A DNA stretch of 17,497 nucleotides, taken from assembly GCA_030538115.1 (NCBI GenBank), contig JAUNUP010000033.1, forward strand, positions 13,394-30,890, read 5' to 3'. The stretch comes from Dermatophilus congolensis (GTDB lineage Bacteria; Actinomycetota; Actinomycetes; Actinomycetales; Dermatophilaceae). A model generated the notes under the pieces. The model was not told the DNA's origin and searched no databases. It worked only from the letters and a program-made list of their open reading frames with translations. Below are positions 1 through 7,919 of the stretch, piece after piece (position 1 is the first letter of the stretch; each line of letters starts with the position of its first letter). A program made the position numbers and the translations under genes.

Positions 1-298
1 TTGTGGCGGCCGGCTACATCATTTACGCGTCGGTGCTGCGGCTGCTGGACCCGCTGCTGCCGTGGTCGTCGGGGCACAGGTCGCCAAGGGAGCCGCGACC
101 GCCGGGCCGAAGGCCGGAACCGCGCTCGGTGCGCAAGGCGAGCGTGCCGCGGGTGCCGCCGCCCAGACACCACCGCCACCGCCTGCCGCTCACGCCCCAG
201 GCGCGCCTGCACAGGTGCCGCCGCCGCAGTCGAGTTCGGCACCGCCAGCACCGAGGAACGACCCCGCACCGCCTGCGCCACCAGCGCCGAAGGAGTAG
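1..298 (+). CDS. C-terminal end of a conjugation membrane protein (TrbL/VirB6 position), apparently frameshifted
   Basis: The 5' part lies outside the window. Two frames share the coding signal. Positions 3-62 read a hydrophobic segment (GYIIYASVLRLLDPLLP) with G or C at nearly every third codon position. From about 62 the coding pattern moves to the frame ending at the TAG at 296-298, reading VVVGAQVAKGAATAGPKAG and then an Ala/Pro-rich tail. One extra G at about 62 would join the two as LLPVVVGAQ, so a single-base deletion or sequencing error is likely. The Pro-rich C-terminus after a membrane segment, directly upstream of an SCO6880-family gene, fits the polytopic TrbL-like protein often found there in actinobacterial elements. 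That assignment rests on position and composition only. The AAGGAG near the stop would also serve the next gene. Confidence 0.5.
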   Translation, partial: CGGRLHHLRVGAAAAGPAAAVVVGAQVAKGAATAGPKAGTALGAQGERAAGAAAQTPPPPPAAHAPGAPAQVPPPQSSSAPPAPRNDPAPPAPPAPKE

Positions 299-304
299 TA
301 GATC

Positions 305-1765
305 GTGAACCAGAACCAGCGAAGCACGGGCGATATCGTGCCGGTGAAGTTCTCCCGCCTCACCCGCCGCGGCATCCTCCTCGGCCTCTCCCTGACCCAG
401 CTCATCACCCTGGCCATCGGCGGCGCGACGCTGATCGTGGCGTTCTATGCCGGAGGCGGGATACTCCTCGCCTACACGGCCCCGGTCTGGGTGCTCTCGG
501 CGGCGCTGACCTGGATACCGATTGCAGGCCGACCCATCGTGGAATGGCTGCCGGTCGCGTGCTGGTGGCTGTGGCGTACCACCGGCGGCCAGCTCCTGTA
601 CCGGCGAAGGATCGTCACACCGCGTCCGGTTGGGACGCTCGCGCTGCCCGGCGACATGGCGCGGCTGCGGGAGTTCGACGACCCTGACACCGGAGCTGGG
701 ATGATCCACGACCCGCACCAGGCGACGTTGACCGTGGTCTGTGAGGTCACCCACCCGGCGTTCGTGCTCCTCGATCCTGGAGAGCAGGAACGCCGCGTCA
801 CTTCCTGGGGTCGCGTGCTCGCCACCGTGTGCCGATCCGGCCGCGTCGCCACGCTTCAGGTGTTGGAGCGGACTCTGCCGGACTCCGGTACCGGGCTTGC
901 CGAGTGGTGGGCCGCGCACGGCACGCCGGACGGGTCATGGGCCGCTGACACCTACGCCGAGCTGATCGAACGCGCCGGACCCGCAGGCGAACGCCACGCC
1001 ACCACCCTGTCCCTCTCCTTGGATATGGGGACGGCGGCTCGGCAGATCAGAACCGCTGGGGGCGGCATCCGGGGGGCGGCAAACGTGCTGCGCCAAGAGA
1101 TGAACACCCTCGTCGCCGCGCTCCGTTCCGCCGACCTCGCACCGTCGGGCTGGCTCACCCCAGGCCAGATCGCGGTCATGCTTCGCTCCGCCTACGACCC
1201 CGCCATCGCCGCCACTTTGGAGCGCCACGGACAACTCGGGCAATCTCTCGCGACCGCAGGGCCGGTCGCGGTCACCGAAACCTGGGACAGGCTCCGCACC
1301 GACTCGGCGCACCACGCCGTGCTGTGGATCAGCGAATGGCCGCGCTCGCTTGTGTATCCGGGGTTCTTGTCGCCGGTGCTGCTGTCTACCGGTATTCAGC
1401 GGTCGTTCTCGCTGATCTGCACGCCAATGCGATCCGACCAAGCCGCCCGAGACATCCGCAAGAAGAAGGTCGAGCACATCTCCGACCAAGCCCAACGAGC
1501 CAAGATCGGCCAGATCGAAGACGCCTCACAGACCGCCGAATACCACGACGTGCTCCAACAAGAAGCCGACCTCACCGCAGGCCACGGCATCCTCCGCTAC
1601 ACCGGACTCATCGCCATCTCCGCCCCGACCATCGAGGAACTCGACGCCGCCGCCGCCGCCATCGAACAAGCCGCGATCCAAGCCTCCTGCGAAACCCGAC
1701 TCCTCGTCGGCCAGCAAGCCGCCGCGTTCACCGCCGCCGCGCTACCGCTCTGCCGCAGCGTGTAG
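305..1765 (+). CDS. SCO6880-family conjugation membrane protein
   Basis: This 486-aa protein is a core component of actinobacterial conjugation modules and is thought to form part of the inner-membrane transfer channel. Two adjacent hydrophobic helices lie near the N-terminus (about residues 22-48 and 50-72), followed by a basic segment (YRRRIVTPRP) and a long soluble domain. Helical stretches such as DIRKKKVEHISDQAQRA (about 380-400) and the ending AAALPLCRSV are typical of the family. Members combine a PrgI-like membrane part with a region resembling the N-terminal domain of VirB4, while the ATPase is encoded separately, as here at 4027. The GTG start at 305 is chosen because AAGGAG at 290-295 lies 9 nt upstream. 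The gene looks intact. It converges on the opposite-strand cargo gene with only 8 bp between the two stop codons. Confidence 0.85.
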   Translation: MNQNQRSTGDIVPVKFSRLTRRGILLGLSLTQLITLAIGGATLIVAFYAGGGILLAYTAPVWVLSAALTWIPIAGRPIVEWLPVACWWLWRTTGGQLLYRRRIVTPRPVGTLALPGDMARLREFDDPDTGAGMIHDPHQATLTVVCEVTHPAFVLLDPGEQERRVTSWGRVLATVCRSGRVATLQVLERTLPDSGTGLAEWWAAHGTPDGSWAADTYAELIERAGPAGERHATTLSLSLDMGTAARQIRTAGGGIRGAANVLRQEMNTLVAALRSADLAPSGWLTPGQIAVMLRSAYDPAIAATLERHGQLGQSLATAGPVAVTETWDRLRTDSAHHAVLWISEWPRSLVYPGFLSPVLLSTGIQRSFSLICTPMRSDQAARDIRKKKVEHISDQAQRAKIGQIEDASQTAEYHDVLQQEADLTAGHGILRYTGLIAISAPTIEELDAAAAAIEQAAIQASCETRLLVGQQAAAFTAAALPLCRSV

Positions 1766-1773
1766 CCGAGAGC

Positions 1774-3072
1774 TCAGGCCTGACCGCCGGAGGAGTCCTT
1801 CGAGTCACCGCCCTTGAGTACAACGGTGAGCACGAGCGCTCCCGCTCCGACCACGGTCGCCGCCACTTTCGGCCCGGCCTCCGCCGCGGCGTTTCTCAAC
1901 TGTTGAGAATCCCGGATCGCATCTCGCCAACGGATCGGCGTCAACGCTTCTCGATCAGGCTCGATGGCGAACGGGACATGGAAGTCGTCAATCGACCCAC
2001 CGACGGTGTTGATCGAGTTGATCACAGCCCGGGACGCGCGAGCATGCAGCAGAACATTCTCACGAGCTATGCCACCGGCGACGTCCAACCGGTTCATCAG
2101 CTGTCCGGTCTTCGCGACGATCTTGCCTCGCCTCTCTTGGAGGGCTGCATCGAGGCCAAGACGATGTCCGTCCAAAGACGACGGCGCGGTGTCAAGAACA
2201 TGATCCAGCTCCAAGACCGCGTACTCGTTCTGAAGCTGGAAACAACGTGCAAGCACCGCGAGCCAGACGCCGACCTCCGACTCGATCTCCTGCGTCGCCT
2301 TCGCCAGCGCGCCCACACCGGTCTTCTCAGTTGCCTTGTCGGCGAGTGCTTCGATGGCACGAAGCGCATCCGCCTGAACCTCGGCAATCGTGCCGACCTC
2401 AGATTTGACCTTGCCCCAAGCAGTCTCTCTATCTCCACCGTGCTCGCGGATGGCCATGGCCTCGTCGATCACGAAACTGACCCGATCCATCTTGGCGAGC
2501 ACCTCGTCCCGCTGCCGACGACGCACATCATCGAGCTTTCCGTCGATGGATACGAGCAGTTGCTTCAGCTCCTTGGCTTCTTGCTGCCGTGCGAGTTGAG
2601 CCATCACTCCTGCAGCACCTGAGAGGACGGCAGGGTTCGTGAGGAAGGATGCCGGGCCATCCTCAACCTGAATCCACTTGCTGATGGAGCCCGGATCGCC
2701 GAGCATGGCGTGACTGATTCCCTTGGTCTTGGTGGGCATCAGACCAAACTCCTTGACCTGCTCGGCTGACTCCTTCGTGAGCCGCACGTAGCTTCCAGCG
2801 TTCTCAACGACCCGGGCCGCGGAGTCGGCGAGCTTCGAGCCGCTGTCGAGGGCTGCTCCGAGCTTGACGAGCGGAAGGTCCTGAGCGAGCGACAAGAGCC
2901 CCACGGAGCCCAGGAAGCGTTCGACCGCAGACGGCTCTCCGATCACAGCGAGCCCCTCGCCGTCATGAATCAGTTCGACTCCGTGCGCTGTCGGAACGGC
3001 ATCGTCACAGTCACCGCGTCGCTCATCAAGGCCGTTGCCCTCGCCAGCGACTTGCTCGGGCGCGTCTTCCAT
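1774..3072 (-). CDS. Cargo gene: helical protein with a C-terminal membrane anchor, function unknown
   Basis: No named domain is recognised in this 432-aa protein. It has an acidic N-terminus, a short segment LIHDGEGLAVIGEPSAVERF (about 34-53), a mildly hydrophobic stretch (about 143-160), a long charged helical or coiled-coil region (about 160-265), a conserved-looking block LAVLARCFQLQNEYAVLELD (271-290), and a single hydrophobic helix at 402-419 with a short Ser/Gly/Asp tail. The tail helix suggests membrane attachment with most of the protein cytoplasmic. Similar unnamed proteins seem to occur in other actinobacteria. The ATG at 3072 follows a strong GAGGAGGAGG six bases away. It is the only minus-strand gene in the element part of the window, it interrupts an otherwise plus-strand transfer operon, and two sampled 60-bp lines are 58-60% GC against 68-75% in two neighbouring-gene lines. 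It is likely acquired cargo; defence, exclusion or toxin roles are speculation. Confidence 0.8.
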   Translation of the reverse strand: MEDAPEQVAGEGNGLDERRGDCDDAVPTAHGVELIHDGEGLAVIGEPSAVERFLGSVGLLSLAQDLPLVKLGAALDSGSKLADSAARVVENAGSYVRLTKESAEQVKEFGLMPTKTKGISHAMLGDPGSISKWIQVEDGPASFLTNPAVLSGAAGVMAQLARQQEAKELKQLLVSIDGKLDDVRRRQRDEVLAKMDRVSFVIDEAMAIREHGGDRETAWGKVKSEVGTIAEVQADALRAIEALADKATEKTGVGALAKATQEIESEVGVWLAVLARCFQLQNEYAVLELDHVLDTAPSSLDGHRLGLDAALQERRGKIVAKTGQLMNRLDVAGGIARENVLLHARASRAVINSINTVGGSIDDFHVPFAIEPDREALTPIRWRDAIRDSQQLRNAAAEAGPKVAATVVGAGALVLTVVLKGGDSKDSSGGQA

Positions 3073-3078
3073 GTGCGT

Positions 3079-3088
3079 CCTCCTCCTC
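3079..3088 (-). promoter_or_regulatory. Ribosome binding site of the cargo gene
   Basis: The minus strand reads GAGGAGGAGG six bases before the ATG at 3072. It selects this start over the upstream in-frame codons that extend the open frame to 3285, a region that would collide with the divergent gene at 3206. Confidence 0.75.
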
Positions 3089-3192
3089 GCCGGTGACTGC
3101 CTCGTGCCTCCCTCCGACGCCTCCACCAAGTATGTCAGCCACCTCCGACAACGCCTGGGGTCTTCAGCGCACCTTGCCATCACACGACTTAC
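3089..3192. promoter_or_regulatory. Divergent intergenic region between cargo gene and transfer operon
   Basis: About 130 bp separate the divergent start codons at 3072 (minus) and 3206 (plus). Any promoter for the cargo gene must lie here, or within the neighbouring gene, and the plus-strand genes need a new promoter here because the cargo gene separates them from the SCO6880 gene. Loose -10-like hexamers are present on both strands (for example CATACT on the minus strand), but no -35/-10 pair with proper spacing was found. Confidence 0.4.
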
Positions 3193-3199
3193 GAGGAGG
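3193..3199 (+). promoter_or_regulatory. Ribosome binding site fixing the GTG start at 3206
   Basis: GAGGAGG lies six bases before the GTG at 3206. This strong site shows that translation begins there and not at upstream codons in the same frame. Confidence 0.75.
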
Positions 3200-3205
3200 C
3201 CGACC

Positions 3206-4030
3206 GTGCCCACGTTCTTCGATTCCGCCGCCGACGCCGCGGAGGCGTCCGAGGCTCTGCGGGGTCTCGCGCACGCAAGCCGCACGTTCGATCAGCCCGC
3301 GCAGATGTACGGGGTGATCGGTGACCTGTCCTCTGGGATGCGGTCGCTGCGCCAGGTGCTGGAACAGCTCGCTGACGTGCACGAGAGGAAGGTGGCGCAT
3401 GCGTTCAACGACGACGGCGACCACGCAGCCGGAGTGCGGGATGCGCTCGCGACGGCGGAGGAGCTGCGCCGGTCTGCGCGTCTGGTGGATCAGGCCTACG
3501 ACCGGCTCGCGGAAGGGTTCGTTGCGGCGGGGCGGATCGCGTGGCATCCCGAACCCGCCGTCGAAGAGACGGTGCCGTCGCGGTGGATCACCGTGGTGTT
3601 CCTTCAAGGCGACGAGGCCGACCGGCCGTTGCGCATCCTCGGCGAGCTGGGTCACGTCGATGCGGTGGACTACCTCGCCCAGTGGGACTACGGCGAAGAG
3701 ACCACGCAGGCGGCGTTGGAGAACGGGTACGTCTACGACGAACCCGGCGAGCGCACCAACGATCGGGTGATGATGTCCGGCGACTACGCGCTGGTCGTCA
3801 ACCCGCACGTCGGGTACGTGTCGCTGCTGCGCCGCCACCCCGCACCCGACGCGAGTGCCGAACCGATCGACGAGCGGTCGCCGACACAGGACGGGCCGGA
3901 ACTGCTGGTCTCGTACTCCTCGCCGGGTGCTCCGAAGCGTCGCGACCTGCCGCAAGCGAAGCAGGGGCGGTCGTGGTTCGAGCCCGCCAAGATCACCGCC
4001 GTCCGCGAGTCACGAGGGCTGGGACTGTGA
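3206..4030 (+). CDS. Conserved mobile-element protein of unknown function (two-part)
   Basis: This 274-aa protein begins MPTFFDSAADAAEASEALRG. The N-terminal part (about 1-110) is helical, with a heptad-like LRQVLEQLADVHERK region. After a linker, a second part begins at RWITVVFLQGDEAD (about 126-139) and continues through an acidic/aromatic stretch with GYVYDEPGERTNDR and VNPHVGYVSLLRRH, ending in a basic tail. The two parts look like separate modules. Proteins of this kind recur beside VirB4-type genes in actinobacterial elements, but I know of no assigned function. The GTG start is supported by the strong site at 3193-3199. Its stop overlaps the VirB4 start as GTGA, so the two are probably translationally coupled. 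It lies divergent to the cargo gene. Confidence 0.75.
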   Translation: MPTFFDSAADAAEASEALRGLAHASRTFDQPAQMYGVIGDLSSGMRSLRQVLEQLADVHERKVAHAFNDDGDHAAGVRDALATAEELRRSARLVDQAYDRLAEGFVAAGRIAWHPEPAVEETVPSRWITVVFLQGDEADRPLRILGELGHVDAVDYLAQWDYGEETTQAALENGYVYDEPGERTNDRVMMSGDYALVVNPHVGYVSLLRRHPAPDASAEPIDERSPTQDGPELLVSYSSPGAPKRRDLPQAKQGRSWFEPAKITAVRESRGLGL

Positions 4031-5511
4031 ACCAGGATCGAGAGCGGCTCCACACTGCCGTGCTGGTCGCGCCGTCGAAGGAACGCCGCAAGCTCCGCAA
4101 ACAGCGCCGCCGCGCCGAAGCACGCCTCCACGCCGAACAGCGCAAGGCCGAACTCGCCGCCACGAAAGCCAAGGCCGAGGCGGAGCGGGCGGAGCGACGC
4201 GCCACGATCTACCTGCCCAAGAGCGGCGAGCCGGGAGCGGCGCAGCTCAGGACGCCGGGACGGTTCCGGCTCCCGCGCCACCAGGACACCTCCGCGACCT
4301 TGGCGGGGGCGTACCCGTTCGTCGCCGAAGGCGGCCTCGGTGCCGACGGTGTGTTCGTCGGCCAAGACCTCTACTCCGGCGGCTCCTTCGTGTACGACCC
4401 GTGGGTGCTGTACGCGCGCGGCATCATCACCGCCCCCAACGTGGTGCTGGCCGGGATCGTCGGCTCCGGCAAGTCCTGCCTCGCGAAGTCCCTCTACACG
4501 CGGTCGTTGCCGTTCGGTCGCAGGGTCTACGTCCCCGGTGATCCGAAGGGTGAGCACACCGCTGTCGCCAACGCCGTCGGCGGCAGGGCCATCGTCCTTG
4601 GCCACGGCCTCAATACCCGGCTGAACCCTCTCGATGAGGGCCATCGCCCTTCCGGGTTGTCGGATGAGCAGTGGGCCTCCACCGTCGCCGCCAGACGCCG
4701 TGATCTGATCGGCGCGCTGGCGGAGACGGTGCTGGCGCGGGGGTTGTCGCCGTTGGAGCACACCGCGATCGACCTGGCGTTGACGCAGACGGTGCGGGAG
4801 AACGAGGTGCCGATCCTGCCGATGGTCGTTGACCGCATCCTCAACCCCAGCACCGACCCCAACGGCCGCCTGGCCGAAGACGGCCGGCTCGTCGGTCATG
4901 CCTTGCGTCGTCTCGTTGCTGGTGACCTCGCGGGACTGTTCGACGGCCCCTCCACCGTGACATTCGACCCGAGTCTGCCGATGATCTCGCTCGACCTGTC
5001 GCGGGTGACGGAGAACTCGACGCTGATCTCGGTGTTGATGACGTGTTCGTCGGCGTGGATGGAATCGGCCCTGCTCGATCCGAATGGTGGGCAGCGGTGG
5101 GTGATCTACGACGAGGCCTGGCGGCTGATGTCCCACCCCGCGCTGCTGCGGCGGATGGATGCGCACTGGCGGCTCGCCCGGCACTACGGGATCGCGAACA
5201 TGCTGATCTTCCACAAGCTCACCGACCTCGACAACGTCGGCGACCAGGGTTCAGCCATGCGCTCACTCGCCAACAGCCTGTTGGCGAATGCGGAGACGAG
5301 GATCGTGTACCGGCAGGAATCCGACCAGCTCGGACCCACCGCCCAAGCTCTCGGCCTGACCGGCACCGAGCAGCAACTCCTCCCGAATCTCGGCGTCGGC
5401 CAAGGGCTCTGGCGGATCAAGGCCAGGAGCTTCGTGACCCAGCACCAGCTCCACCCTGCCGAGCTCGCGTTGTTCGATACGAGCTCTCGCGCGGCTGGGG
5501 GCCACCGATGA
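4027..5511 (+). CDS. VirB4/TraC-type conjugation ATPase
   Basis: This 494-aa ATPase would power assembly of the conjugative channel and substrate movement through it at the inner membrane. Residues 17-62 form a strongly basic, Lys/Glu/Ala-rich coiled coil. The Walker A motif GIVGSGKS is at 143-150 and the Walker B stretch VIYDEAW begins at 359 with D362 and E363. The downstream sequence LARHYGIANMLIFHKLTDL, followed by a Ser/Asn/Ala-rich sensor-like region, is typical of VirB4/TraG-fold ATPases. The protein is shorter than full VirB4 because the N-terminal domain is supplied separately by the SCO6880-type protein. The start is the GTG at 4027, sharing GTGA with the previous stop; no strong ribosome site precedes it, consistent with coupling. 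The end overlaps the next gene as ATGA. Confidence 0.9.
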   Translation: MNQDRERLHTAVLVAPSKERRKLRKQRRRAEARLHAEQRKAELAATKAKAEAERAERRATIYLPKSGEPGAAQLRTPGRFRLPRHQDTSATLAGAYPFVAEGGLGADGVFVGQDLYSGGSFVYDPWVLYARGIITAPNVVLAGIVGSGKSCLAKSLYTRSLPFGRRVYVPGDPKGEHTAVANAVGGRAIVLGHGLNTRLNPLDEGHRPSGLSDEQWASTVAARRRDLIGALAETVLARGLSPLEHTAIDLALTQTVRENEVPILPMVVDRILNPSTDPNGRLAEDGRLVGHALRRLVAGDLAGLFDGPSTVTFDPSLPMISLDLSRVTENSTLISVLMTCSSAWMESALLDPNGGQRWVIYDEAWRLMSHPALLRRMDAHWRLARHYGIANMLIFHKLTDLDNVGDQGSAMRSLANSLLANAETRIVYRQESDQLGPTAQALGLTGTEQQLLPNLGVGQGLWRIKARSFVTQHQLHPAELALFDTSSRAAGGHR

Positions 5512-6065
5512 ACCTCTCACGGGGCCCACACCACGCCCGCGATCACGAGCCCGAGGTGCCCGTCGATCTGCCGAATGTGGTCGTCACCGTCGCTGCCGAC
5601 GGCACTCTCACCGCAGCCGTCGACGGCATCGCCCACCCGCAACCTTCTGCCGGGGCGTGGACTCGGGCGACGTTCGGGCCGCTGATGGACGAGATCACGA
5701 AAGACCGCACCGTTTCGGTCAGGGTCGAGGTCCGCGAGTGCGACGGCGGCGTCTTCACCGACATCATCCACGCCCGCAAACCAGCTCCACGCGCCCGAGC
5801 CGCCGAGCAGGAACCGGTGCCGGGCACGCGGCGAGGTCGCCGCGCCGCCATGCCACGGGCCCTGCGGCTCATGGAAGTTGATGGCGAGGGGTTCGTGCCG
5901 GGCGAGGATGTGGCTGTCGCGGTCATAGTGAGCCACACCGACGCCGCCCACACGGGGACAGCTCGGGTGCTGGTCGATCTCGACGACCTCCCGCCCGACG
6001 CGACGGGCGAGGTGATCCTGTTCGGGCGCATCTCGGGCACGACCGCGATCCGGCGGCTGCAGTGA
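5508..6065 (+). CDS. Small two-domain protein of the transfer operon, function unknown
   Basis: This 185-aa protein has no recognised domain. An N-terminal half (about 22-88) reads as beta-rich, from NVVVTVAADGTLTAAVDG to VRVEVRECDGGVFTDIIHA. A basic, Pro/Arg-rich linker follows (about 90-118), and a second beta-rich half (about 119-185) starts at ALRLMEVDGEGFVPGEDVAVA. There is no signal peptide or membrane helix, so it should be cytoplasmic. It is locked between the VirB4 and TraG ATPase genes by 4-nt overlaps on both sides (ATGA, GTGA), which suggests a role with one of them, for example as an adaptor. That role is inference from position alone. Confidence 0.75.
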   Translation: MNLSRGPHHARDHEPEVPVDLPNVVVTVAADGTLTAAVDGIAHPQPSAGAWTRATFGPLMDEITKDRTVSVRVEVRECDGGVFTDIIHARKPAPRARAAEQEPVPGTRRGRRAAMPRALRLMEVDGEGFVPGEDVAVAVIVSHTDAAHTGTARVLVDLDDLPPDATGEVILFGRISGTTAIRRLQ

Positions 6066-7837
6066 ACCCGAGACAGGGCGGGAGCATGGGCGACGAACTC
6101 ACCAACGCCGCCCTCATCGCCCTGATCGGGGCCTTCGGACTCGCGCTCATCCTGCGCGGCGCCGGTTCATTGGCCGCGTTCCTCTCCGGCACACCCCAAC
6201 CACAGGCAGGTCCGGCGTCGGGGCTCGGGGTGCTGTTCAACCCCGCCGACCCCGCTGGGGCGCTCGATGCGGAAAGTCTGAGTCCGGTCGTCTACTGGGT
6301 CGTCACGACCCTGCTGCTCGCGGGGCTCGTCGTCGGGGCTGCGTGGGTGTGGATGTGGCTTCGCCGCCACAATCGCAAGGTCGAGACGGACCCGCACCGC
6401 CTCGCCGGGATCGCGACTGCGCACGAGGTCAAGACCACGGCATCCGCGAAGGCACTCCTGCGCCGCGCTGGAACGCTCCGCCCGACCTTGACCACGCCGA
6501 CCCCGGCAGATGTCGGCTACCTGCTCGGTTCGAGCCGTGGCAGGGGGGTGTGGGCGTCGGTGGAGGACTCGATCCTGCTGATCGGCCCGCCCCGCTCGGG
6601 CAAGACCTTGCATGTCGTCGTCAACGCGATCCTCGACGCACCCGGCGCGGTCGTCACCACCTCAACCAGACCGGAGAACCTCACCGCCACGCTGCGCGCT
6701 CGTCGTCGCACGGGTGGGCCGGTCGCGGTGTTCGACCCGCAACACCTGGCTGAGGGCATCCCCGCCGGGCTGCGCTGGTCGCCCGTGCGCGGGTGCCAGG
6801 ACCCGCTGACCGCGATGATCCGCGCCAACGGCCTCGCCGCCGCCACCGGCCTGTCCTCCGGGGGCGTGGAGTCCGGCGGGTTCTGGGAAGGCAAGACCCG
6901 TACCGCGCTCCAAGCCTTGTTGCACGCCGCCGCGCTCGACAGCCGCCCGCCCGCTGAGCTGTTCCGGTGGACCCTCGATCCCAGCTCTGCGGCCGAGGCC
7001 GTCGCGATCCTGAACTCGAACCCGAACGCCGCGATGGGGTGGGGCGACTCCCTCGGCGCGATGATCGACGCCGACCCCAAGACCCGCGACAGCATCTGGC
7101 AAGGCGTCTCCCTCGCCCTCGCAGCCCTCGCTGACCCCCGCGTGCTCGATGCCGTCACACCCGGACCACACGAACACTTCGACCCCGAAACCTTCCTCAC
7201 CCAGCACGGCACGCTCTACCTGCTCGCCACCGGAGCAGGGGCCGGCGCGTCCGCCGCGCTCGTCGCCGCGTTCGTGGAAGACCTCATCGAAACCGCCCGC
7301 CGTCTCGCCGCCCGGTCACCCGGAGCTCGACTCGACCCGCCCCTACTGCTGGCACTCGACGAGATCGGAAACCTCGCACCCCTGCCGTCGATGCCGATGC
7401 TGATGGCCGAAGGCGGCGGCACCGGGATCACGACCATGCCCGTGTTGCAGTCACTCGCCCAAGCCCGTGACCGGTGGAGCGAGAACCAGGCCAGCGCGAT
7501 CTGGGACGCCAGCATCGTCAAGATCATCCTAGGTGGCGCGTCCAGCAGCCGCGACCTCCAAGACCTCTCCACATTGATCGGCGAGCGCGACGAGTACACC
7601 GACAGCGTGACCCTCGGCGACCGCGGCACCCGCTCGAACCAGCGCTCCGTGCGGCGGGTTCCGATCCTGCCACCCGACCGCATCCGCACCCTGCCCTTCG
7701 GCACAGGGATCACCCTGCTGCGCTCCGCGCCACCCATCGTCACCGACCTACGCGCCTGGCCCGACCGTCCCGACGCTGCCCAGCTCCGCGGCGACCGCGC
7801 CGAGCTCGAAGCGCTCCTGCGCCGCCCCGCACCCTGA
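6062..7837 (+). CDS. VirD4/TraG-type type IV coupling ATPase
   Basis: This 591-aa membrane ATPase would bring the processed DNA strand to the transfer channel. Two membrane helices lie near the N-terminus (about 13-31 and 77-101), followed by the basic RRHNRK. The Walker A motif GPPRSGKT is at 175-182 with K181, and Walker B is LLALDEIGNLAPL with D433 and E434. The downstream GGGTGITTMPVLQSLAQARDRW and the ending SAPPIVTDLRAWPDRPD are characteristic of actinobacterial TraG/TraD-like coupling proteins. The GTG at 6062 overlaps the previous stop as GTGA; an ATG at 6086 is possible, but its purine-rich stretch sits only one base before it. This is the last of four overlapping genes. Confidence 0.92.
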   Translation: MNPRQGGSMGDELTNAALIALIGAFGLALILRGAGSLAAFLSGTPQPQAGPASGLGVLFNPADPAGALDAESLSPVVYWVVTTLLLAGLVVGAAWVWMWLRRHNRKVETDPHRLAGIATAHEVKTTASAKALLRRAGTLRPTLTTPTPADVGYLLGSSRGRGVWASVEDSILLIGPPRSGKTLHVVVNAILDAPGAVVTTSTRPENLTATLRARRRTGGPVAVFDPQHLAEGIPAGLRWSPVRGCQDPLTAMIRANGLAAATGLSSGGVESGGFWEGKTRTALQALLHAAALDSRPPAELFRWTLDPSSAAEAVAILNSNPNAAMGWGDSLGAMIDADPKTRDSIWQGVSLALAALADPRVLDAVTPGPHEHFDPETFLTQHGTLYLLATGAGAGASAALVAAFVEDLIETARRLAARSPGARLDPPLLLALDEIGNLAPLPSMPMLMAEGGGTGITTMPVLQSLAQARDRWSENQASAIWDASIVKIILGGASSSRDLQDLSTLIGERDEYTDSVTLGDRGTRSNQRSVRRVPILPPDRIRTLPFGTGITLLRSAPPIVTDLRAWPDRPDAAQLRGDRAELEALLRRPAP

Positions 7838-7845
7838 CGCGGGGG

Positions 7846-7874
7846 TTGGGTGCTGGGGCGCACCTACCTAGTAC
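7846..7874 (+). promoter_or_regulatory. Candidate promoter for the ssb cluster
   Basis: TTGGGT at 7846-7851 and TAGTAC at 7869-7874 are separated by 17 bp, a good sigma-70-type spacing in the 82-bp gap after the coupling-protein gene. The -10 hexamer is imperfect. It would start transcription at or within the inverted repeat at 7876-7897, about 40 bases before ssb. Confidence 0.3.
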
Positions 7875-7875
7875 A

Positions 7876-7897
7876 GCGGCCACGACGAATTGGCCGC
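7876..7897. repeat. Inverted repeat upstream of ssb
   Basis: The arms GCGGCCA (7876-7882) and TGGCCGC (7891-7897) are perfect complements around an 8-nt loop. It sits right after a candidate promoter and before the ssb ribosome site, so it could be an operator, an mRNA hairpin, or a weak terminator for the upstream operon; there is no T run. Confidence 0.5.
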
Positions 7898-7919
7898 CTG
7901 AGATCAGGAGGACAGCCTC

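Noticed and set aside
23..919. 298-codon minus-strand open frame across the left edge and the SCO6880 gene
   Set aside because: Composition is Arg/Gly-rich with no motif, and the opposite strand carries a well-formed family member with a ribosome site.
3784..5214. Long 476-codon open frame on the minus strand opposite VirB4
   Set aside because: It is the complement of a clear ATPase gene with Walker motifs; its translation is Arg/Gly/His/Val-rich with no motif, as expected for a high-GC shadow frame.
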